Of a stretch of 64,000 bases of DNA, positions 56,640-64,000 are shown one piece after another; positions within the stretch are counted from its first letter, which is position 1, and each line of letters begins with the position of its first letter. Both the position numbers and the translations under genes were made by a program. The stretch comes from Pogostemon cablin (taxonomy: Eukaryota > Streptophyta > Magnoliopsida > Lamiales > Lamiaceae). The notes under the pieces were generated by a model. The model did no database searches. It had not been told where the DNA came from and was given only the letters and a program-made list of their open reading frames with translations. The stretch spans positions 37,947,105-38,011,104 of the forward strand of contig CM042963.1 in the NCBI GenBank assembly GCA_023678885.1, given 5' to 3'.

Positions 56640-57435
56640 GACATGCCACAAGCGCTCATGCGCTTCATCCGCCCGAGTTCGAATCCCCTAGGGGGTGTGG
56701 ACTAAAGATATGTGTTCTAAAAAGTTATATGGCATAAATGCAATAAAATAAAAATGTGAAGAGGAGCGAGGGGGTGGGGACTAAAGATATGTGTTCTAAA
56801 AAGTTATATGGCATAAATGCAATAAAATAAAAATGTGAAGAGGAGCGCCCGAGTTCGAATCCCCTAGGGGGTGGGGACTAAAGATATGTGTTCTAAAAAG
56901 TTATATGGCATAAATGCAATAAAATAAAAATGTGAAGAGGAGCCTGCCGGTTGGGGTTGAGCTGTATGTCAACCGTGAAGAGGAGTCCAAAATTTTTAGT
57001 ACTAAAATTTGTGACGGACAATTCCGTCACAACAATTAAAATATGTTTTAGATAAAATTTAAAATTCTAATATTTTTTTTATAAAATCCGTCACAATCGA
57101 ATCCCCTAGGGGGTGGGGACTAAAGATATGTGTTCTAAAAAGTTATATGGCATAAATGCAATAAAATAAAAATGTGAAGAGGAGCGCCCGAGTTCGAATC
57201 CCCTAGGGGGTGGGGACTAAAGATATGTGTTCTAAAAAGTTATATGGCATAAATGCAATAAAATAAAAATGTGAAGAGGAGCCTGCCGGTTGGGGTTGAG
57301 CTGTATGTCAACCGTGAAGAGGAGTCCAAAATTTTTAGTACTAAAATTTGTGACGGACAATTCCGTCACAACAATTAAAATATGTTTTAGATAAAATTTA
57401 AAATTCTAATATTTTTTTTATAAAATCCGTCACAA
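56640..57435 (+). repeat. higher-order tandem repeats in the CACTA tail, with a B-box-like motif
   Basis: A unit with ctagggggtggggactaaag then gatatgtgttctaaaaagtt and ending gtgaagaggagcg occurs about five times (starts near 56690, 56769, 56862, 57106, 57200). Two longer blocks (56847-57097 and 57185-57435) are near-identical and 338 bp apart. Several units begin cccgagttcgaatcccc, which matches a Pol III B-box, so a SINE-derived segment may be the source. Units also carry CCGTCAC-type ends. Confidence 0.75.
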
Positions 57436-57675
57436 AAGTCCGTCATAAATGAAATCCGTCACAAATATCCGTCACAAAAAGTGTCAGAAGAACCCGTCAC
57501 AATATCCGTCACAATATGTTGTCCGTCACAAATGCCGTCACAAATTTTGACGGGACCGTCACAAAAACTTTGTGACGCATGTTCGGGTGACGGGCATTTT
57601 CCCGTCACAAATTCCGTCACAACGTCCGTCAGTCCGTCACAAAGTCCGTCACTGTCGGACAACTTTTTTGTAGTG
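57430..57675. repeat. right end and subterminal repeats of the CACTA element
   Basis: More than a dozen copies of ccgtcacaa/gtccgtcac in about 230 bp, ending in gtccgtcactgtcggacaac and the inverted CACTA end. The repeats create a false minus-strand frame (57459-57734) rich in Cys-Asp-Gly. Confidence 0.85.
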
Positions 57676-57734
57676 TATTTGTATAAAATGAAAAACGATA
57701 TTTTGTAAAATAAAAAATAAAAAAGATAATACAT

Positions 57735-57789
57735 ATTTGTGTGTGTCTGTGTGTGTCATTGTGTGTGAATAAATGTGTGTGTGTGTATA
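57735..57789. repeat. (GT)n-type microsatellite
   Basis: Interrupted tgtgtg runs just beyond the CACTA element. Confidence 0.85.
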
Positions 57790-58527
57790 TAACTGATATT
57801 TTCCGATGGCTCTAAATCACAAACACAAAACCAAAGCTAAATCAAAAGTAAAAGAACTTCAAAATTTAAATAAATAAATCAAATGGGGAGTTGGACACAT
57901 CAGTCATTTAATTATTGAAGAAATTCTTAACACGAACATGAGTTAATATATACTTAACATATTTCATTAACCTAGCTAATTATAGTTTATTAAACAAATT
58001 AAATATTCATATATCGAAGTCTCCACCTTTTATTGTTCCAACTAACACATATATGCCTTAGCTTTATTGAAAACACCGTCAATTTTGTCAACTTAATTAT
58101 CCGGCTTCTTAAGTTGTCTTTCTCTTTTTTTTCTTTTTTCTTTTTTTATATTATTATTATTATTATATATATATATTTTTTTTTCTTTGAAAATAAATAA
58201 AATATTATTTAATTCCTATGATAATCACTCACACACACACTTGAATGAAACAAATAATGTGCCAAGGGAACAGTTCCCAAGTGAGATAAACCGACTCCAC
58301 GGATTTATCAAGAATTGATGTAACAAAATTAGAAACTAAAATACAAAACATATAAACCCTATCTAATTTCACTCTCATTTGTGTGTTACTTAATTTAATT
58401 CGTTGCATAAATATTAATGCAACTAGAAGTGAATATTCATAACAATGTCCGCCCAATAATCCCTCTCAAACAATATAATTGTGAATGCATATATAAGATT
58501 CACTAAAACCTCAATATTCTACCTAAT
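57790..58527 (+). other. upstream region of the kinase gene
   Basis: AT-rich with T runs and a CA-repeat near 58230. Probably includes the promoter, but no firm TATA box or start site can be assigned. Confidence 0.4.
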
Positions 58528-61500
58528 ATGGAAATGATGATGAGGGCAAGTGGGACAACCCCGGAGAGAAAAACCGTCCCACCTAGTCCCAGCCGGCACG
58601 ATCAACGGAGAAAGGCGGCCGGCAAGTCACGAGGCTTTTGTAGGCGCCTTGGCGACTGCATCGTTATGGGCCCTGCCGTAACGTACCATGTTGCTCAAGA
58701 TCAACGTGCAACGAAACTAGATCAACTTGCTCGACAGGTACGTTTTAATATATATGTTGGAATTTAGATGAACGGATTAAGAGATGGAGTAGTATATATA
58801 GTACTTGATTAAGTATCGTACCTAAAGTTTAAAAAAAAAAATTATGAAAATAATCTCTCTCTAAATAGGGGTGATTTAAGGGAGCTCCTTGCACCTTAAA
58901 ATTTACAGGATAGAATAATAATTACATTTTTTAAAATATTTTTTAATTTAAAATTTAGGAATTTAATCCATTCAAGACCTGAAAAATGGATAAACTATCA
59001 ATTCGAGGTATGAATTATTTTTCTATCAATTCGGGGCCTGAAATATGTATAACTATCAATTCTTCAGGGTCTGAATTTAGGTCCTAAATTGATAAAATAG
59101 AAGATAATATTTGATAAATTCAGGCCTTGGATTTATAATTTTACATATTTCAGTCACCGAATTGATAAATAAAATAATTCAGGCCTCGAATTGATAGTTT
59201 ACCCAGAGTATGTCTTAATTAATTAATAATTAAAATGCTACTTAAGGGTTTAATTAAATTTTACATATGCGTCCAAACTCTTTATTTAAACATCTTTTAT
59301 TGTTCATCCATTTCTTTTTTTTTTTATAATTAGGTTTATAATATATACATTGTAGTTTGTTTATTAATTCTTACAGCATGATTATTTGATCGGAAGTCAC
59401 AAATGGTTTACCATGACTGAATTTGTATTTTTTAGCCATTTTAATAGAGATGATGATGCTCCATATTCATATTAATTAAATATAATTAAAAATAAAAATT
59501 GTGAAGGTTGAAGAGATAGACAAGGAAGTAGAGAAGCAGAAAGAGGTAAAGGGCATGTACAAGATGAAACTAGAAAAGACACAAGTTTTTCTCAAACACT
59601 GTCTGCAAGTGGCACAAGACAATGGCGTCTTGGATCTCATTCTAAACCCTAAGAATAAAGATTCCGATTTCTTTATTTCTCCCACAACAACGCTGTATAG
59701 TATGACTCCTCCACATCCATCTCCGTCTCCGTCTCGACTCCATCCCGTTCTTCCGTCTCCGACCCAACACCATCCCCTTCTTGCTCCTCTCAGTCATCAA
59801 GCAAGAATTAATGGATGGTACATCCACCCCCAAGAGGTAAAAATTTTATTGCCTTAATTCTGTCCAAATATTTAGCTAGTGATCACATCTAATGATTATT
59901 TGTCTCCTCATTGGCAAGCGGGAAACAAAAGAAAAACTAAAGGCTAAGGATATGCAACTTTTTATAATTGGGTTAAAATCTAGTGTCTAAAAATTCGTTC
60001 TAGATCGTCTGTTATATTTTGATGTTACATCTCTTATTACGAACTGTTGTAAGACAAAATCATACCCTATACAAATCCTAAGGATAAAGGTTGAAATTTT
60101 CCTCCACATGTATTATTCATAATAGAAGATGTAACACAAATTATAACATCATGACATCCCAATCACTAAAAACTATTCCTACATATACATACATACTTTA
60201 TTAATTTGCATTAATACATCCCTACATCTCTTTTTAATAAATTTAGTACTTTTTTCTCTATTTCCCTCTCCTCTGTCGTATCTTCTTTCGCATCATTAAC
60301 TTAACTTACACATATTATCATTTCCTTCTTACAAATTTGATTTTAACATTAAACACAATGTATCAAAAGTTCACAACAAAAGTAGATTATTAATTAGTGG
60401 TACCATTTTTTTTCCCCCCAAATCCTTTGACTTTTTAAAATTGATTTTTAAACCCAAATAAGACACGAGCCCCTAAAAGCAAGAGTCAAGATTCTTGTTT
60501 TCTCCGATCATGTCAACCAAATGACATAGTAAATGTAAAAGGACACGCTCTATGTGTGTGTGTGTTTTTTTTAACCCTAATAACTAGGAATCCCTCTAAC
60601 ATGTATTCCATTAATATTTTTGATAATGGTGAATCAAAAAAAGATAGAATTACACCATTTATCAGCACAAGGAAGCACAGCAGACATCTACAAAGGAAAA
60701 TGGCGAGGGTTGAACGTGGCCATCAAGTGCATGTACCCCGATTTCTTCCGATCCAACGAGGACGGTGTCAGCTTCTTCGCCCAAGAAGTCGAGACCCTAT
60801 TGAGGCAGCGCCACCCCTTCGTCCTCCACCTCATCGGGGCATCTCTCGACCCACCCGAAAACTGCTGGATTGTCACGGAATTTTTCAACACAAATTTGAG
60901 AGACTGGCTGCATGGCAATGGAAAAAGACAAAAGGAAAGAACAGCTGCTCTTCCACCATTGAAGGAGAGAGTTGGGAAAGCTTTAGAGATTGCTCAAGCA
61001 ATGCAGTATCTCCATGAAAGCACCCCAAAGATTCTTCATCGTGATCTCAAACCTAGCAACATCTTCTTGGATGATGCTTTTCATGTTAGGGTTGCCGATT
61101 TCGGACATGCCCGTTTCTTGATCGACGGAGAGAAGGCTCTAACGGGAGAAACAGGTACCAGTAGTTGGAGCTTTAAACATAAATCGTCCCATATTCTGTT
61201 CCATATCTTTTTACTTTATTTGAAAGATTTATTTTCGTCCCAAATCTTTCAATTTTGTTCCGATTTCGCCCCAAAACAATATTTATTTACCAATTTCGTG
61301 TCATAACTTTGTAAAAGCACTGATTGATCAGACTCGCCCCATTGAATTAGAAAAACTGAACATTTAAAAAAAAACCATTTTTTGAGAATTTAAAAATTAT
61401 TGAACTATTTCAGAGAAATTAAGTTTTTTGAGATTATTTTAAACAAAGTAAATTTGTATAAAACGATTTTGATCATAAACTCCCAGTACGTTGTATGATT

Positions 61501-62036
61501 GACACATACCGCGAGGGAGAATTTTTTTCCAACAAATTTAATTTTATATGATTGACACGTACCGAGGGAGAATTTTCTTCCAACAAATTTAATTTTATTA
61601 GTTTGTGTGACTGTTTTAGGTACATTTGTTTACATGGCACCAGAGGTGATCAAATGTGGGGCTTATGACCAAAAATGCGATGTTTATAGCTTTGGTATCA
61701 TATTAAATGAACTAATCACTGGAGAATATCCTTATATCCACACTGATTTTGGACCTTCCAAGGTGCGTTTTTATTTTTATTTAACACTTTTTAAAAATAT
61801 TAAATTATTTCGTTTTATTTAATTTCTTTTTCTTGTATGATTATGAGCAGATAGCCTTTGAAGTTGCAGAAAATGGACTTAGACCAGCCATTGCCAAAGT
61901 GGATGACCAAATGGAAGCTATTATTGAGCTCATAGCTACATCATGGGATCAAGAACCTCAATCTAGACCTAATTTCTCTGAAATTACATCCATTTTAAGA
62001 ATTATCCAAAACAGATTAAATGATAACTCCGAATAG
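58528..62036 (+). CDS. Raf-like/TKL protein kinase, five exons
   Basis: Exons 58528-58737, 59507-59836, 60644-61154, 61620-61762 and 61851-62036; 1,380 nt, 459 residues, all joins in frame. Residues 1-180 are basic (KSRGFCRRLGDC) then a Lys/Glu helix (VEEIDKEVEKQKEVKGMY) and a Pro/Ser stretch. The kinase domain fills 181-459: GSTADIYKG loop (190-198), ATP lysine K208 in VAIK, HRDLKPSN (H312, R313, D314), DFG at 332-334, GTFVYMAPE at 351-359, and an RPNFSEI-type end. Sequence style is TKL/Raf-like plant Ser/Thr(-Tyr) kinase. Of the three loop glycines only the middle one remains, but catalytic residues are present, so it is probably active. Cytosolic location is likely as no membrane segment or signal is seen. 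Exon 3 has a weak acceptor. The exact subfamily is not assigned. Confidence 0.8.
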
Positions 62037-64000
62037 CATAGTATCAATTTTACATTTTATACTATTTATTTCAAGAAGTTTTTAATTTCCAATTGAGTAA
62101 CAATTTAACTAATAAATATTAGCTTAGGTTGTCTCATTTTCTTTGTTCGTTCAATATGAGTCACGATCGATAGTACTACATTTATATGTATTGTACATTC
62201 GGATTAGTACATTTAAATTAAATTAAATTAAATGACAATATAAAAATTTTAAACTAATAAGGTAAAAATTTTTAAGGGTAAATGCTGGAGTACTAATTAA
62301 TTACTACAACTGTAAAACAGTAATTCATTTAAATGGAATGAATTTGAAATCATAAAATAAAAATTAATTAAATCATTAATGTTAATAATATATTCAATAA
62401 AATAATAAGCATTTACCATTAATTAATACCTGTGGGATGAAATTATTTTATTTATTTTAATACTTATTAAGAATTTATGATAATAGAATAGACAATATAT
62501 TAGGATCCAAATATGGGAATTTGTGATGATAATTTTTTTGGGAAGAAGAAACTACGTCCAGAGGATGCTTCTTAATTAAAACACTGCAAATAAATTACAA
62601 TCGGCCCATATTGTTAACCCAAATAATATTTTTTCTGTTTCAATTTAATTCCACGTCTGTGTTAGTGGGCTACTCCGATGCCATCAAGCATTTGCTTCTC
62701 TCCTTAAATTGATGAGCCTAATGTTTGCTTCTTATTTCACTGAAATGGGGCCCAAGTAAATGAAAATGGCACTTGCGACTTTTTATTGAGTGGGCCAGCT
62801 TTCAGTGAGAAATGGGCTTTTCATTGTTCAGTTAATTCAAGTAATGGGCCGCCATTGGCAGAAGCTAAAAAAATAGGCCCGCCCATTTTTTAATTTTTTT
62901 TTCAAGAATGTTGCACTCGAATTAATTTATTGCTTTAGCATAATGAACTTTTAGGAAGACTTGTACCAAATAAAGCAGAGCGATTATATTAATTGTAATT
63001 TGTTAATCATTCTGCCAACTAACTCACTCTATTATCCTCATTCTCTCTACTTAATTCGAAAAGCACGCTTTGAATTCAATTATACAACTTTAAAATAGCA
63101 AAAAGCTTGCATATTGATGAAATTTAAAGAGTGTATATATACATAATAGGAGCAAAACTCTAATTATATCTCAATAAATTAATGTAAATAGAGTGAAAAT
63201 ATTTTAAACAATTACTCATAATTAAATAAGACAAAGTATAGAATAACTTTAAACTTAAAAGTTATGGCAATAACTTTGCTGGATTTAGGTCAGATCCAAT
63301 CATTTTATACTTTCTTAATTACTTATAATTCTTTATTAAAAATTTTATTTATCACTTTTCTTTAAAATATTATTATCACTTCTTGTCCATCTTACGGAAG
63401 TCATTCCGAGAGAATTTCTCACCAAATTTTGGCCAATTTAATTATATTTGTCACTCTATTATAAATCATAGTTCTATATTAAAATTGATATATTTTATTT
63501 AAATTAATCAACCATAAAATTCCTAATTATATATAAAAAAAAGAATGGATTTTAAAAATAAAAAATATAATCTATAAAATGGTAATTTAATGACTCAATT
63601 TCATTTGAATGAATTGAATATGAACTTAAAAAGGTTTACAATAAACTCTTTAAGTAACAATTTCATGTGAATGAATTGAATACGAAGATAAAAAAGTTTT
63701 ACAATAATAAACTCTAAAGGAATTAATAATACCATAAACTATTGCAATTGCCATACATCAAGATATTATATGGGATTTTTTGTGTCATTTTATCTATCAT
63801 CTCTCATGTCACTGTTAATATGGTTGATACATAAGAGCAAGTGAGAATAAAATTCATTTATTACCTTAAGAGTTCATATTTTTATTTTAAACGGTAATAT
63901 TCTCATCTTTTCTACTTATCAATTATCTAACAATAATTCGAAAAATATATACGAAAACGTCATGAGAATTCGGAACATACAATTATAAACAGTTGTTTTC
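62037..64000. other. 3' flank of the kinase gene and AT-rich intergenic DNA
   Basis: The first part presumably includes the kinase 3' untranslated region. A segment at 62660-62880 has several gggcc/aatgggc themes resembling diverged LTR sequence. No gene or defined element. Confidence 0.5.

Larger units (their letters stand above)
48214..57675 (+). mobile_element. complete CACTA (En/Spm-type) DNA transposon
   Basis: A 9.46-kb element. Ends are CACTACAAAAAAGATAGCCG at the left and the complement of CACTACAAAAAAGTTGTCCG at the right. The duplication tat (48211-48213 and 57676-57678) matches the 3-bp duplication of CACTA elements. Both ends carry dense CCGTCAC/GTGACGG motifs. It contains a TNP2-like gene (50112-53817) and a second gene of the Ptta/En/Spm family (53913-55546), both open after splicing. 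It is a credible autonomous element. A repeat-rich tail (56640-57435) sits between the second gene and the right end. Confidence 0.92.

Noticed and set aside
56676..56700. tRNA gene at the GTTCGAATCCCC motif
   Set aside because: Only a B-box-like motif; no cloverleaf, acceptor stem or anticodon arm can be built.
57459..57734. minus-strand Cys-Asp-Gly-rich frame
   Set aside because: Translation of the CCGTCAC subterminal repeats.
60556..61017. 153-codon plus-strand frame overlapping the kinase exon
   Set aside because: Out-of-frame shadow; the kinase frame carries all conserved motifs.

Overview
This window is flowering-plant nuclear DNA. It is AT-rich and dominated by plant transposon families: Ty3/gypsy Tat-type and Ty1/copia LTR elements, CACTA, hAT, MULE-like and Stowaway-like MITEs, and a SINE. 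It also has GT-AG introns, plant TTTAGGG telomere-like repeats and two plant host genes. A eudicot is likely from general character, but the order cannot be fixed from sequence alone. About three quarters of the window is transposon-derived.

Layout. 1-6130 is AT-rich intergenic DNA with Stowaway-like MITEs, one of which was split by a hAT element carrying a perfect 8-bp target duplication. 6367-7413 is an intron-less BIG GRAIN 1-like gene. 8656-11590 holds a MITE, a 5'-truncated SINE, a three-deep nest (CACTA-type relic, then Stowaway MITE, then an LTR-like insert) and a MULE-type MITE. 14034-28564 is one complete, recent Tat-type Ty3/gypsy element (5-bp duplication cccct) with gag-protease, pol with two RNase H domains, and, on the opposite strand, a four-exon plant mobile domain (PMD) gene whose reading frame is open once its introns are removed. 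29427-30065 is a non-autonomous CACTA element, and 30588-33420 is a degenerate ~108-bp repeat array with telomere-like sequence. 33658-43590 is a second, truncated Tat element on the minus strand, split inside gag by a copia element (34366-42567) with near-identical LTRs but a ruined interior. 44520-45560 is a hAT-transposase-like remnant. 48214-57675 is a structurally complete CACTA transposon with a TNP2-like and a Ptta/En/Spm-like gene. 58528-62036 is a five-exon Raf-like/TKL kinase gene. The rest is AT-rich intergenic DNA.

How the parts relate. The two host genes (BIG GRAIN 1-like and the kinase) are about 51 kb apart with transposons between them and no sign of a shared pathway. In the Tat element, gag-pol serves replication. 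The antisense PMD gene has its own predicted TATA box and small introns; introns on that strand would not be spliced out of the genomic RNA, which explains how they can survive retrotransposition. In the CACTA element the TNP2-like protein is the probable catalytic transposase, the second protein a probable partner, and the dense CCGTCAC motifs at both ends the probable binding sites.

Most unusual points: the spliced antisense PMD gene, the copia element with young LTRs and an old broken interior, the single in-frame stop within the Tat protease domain, and the tandemly duplicated host/CACTA junction. All exon boundaries are read by eye from GT/AG signals and frame continuity; no RNA evidence or database search was available.
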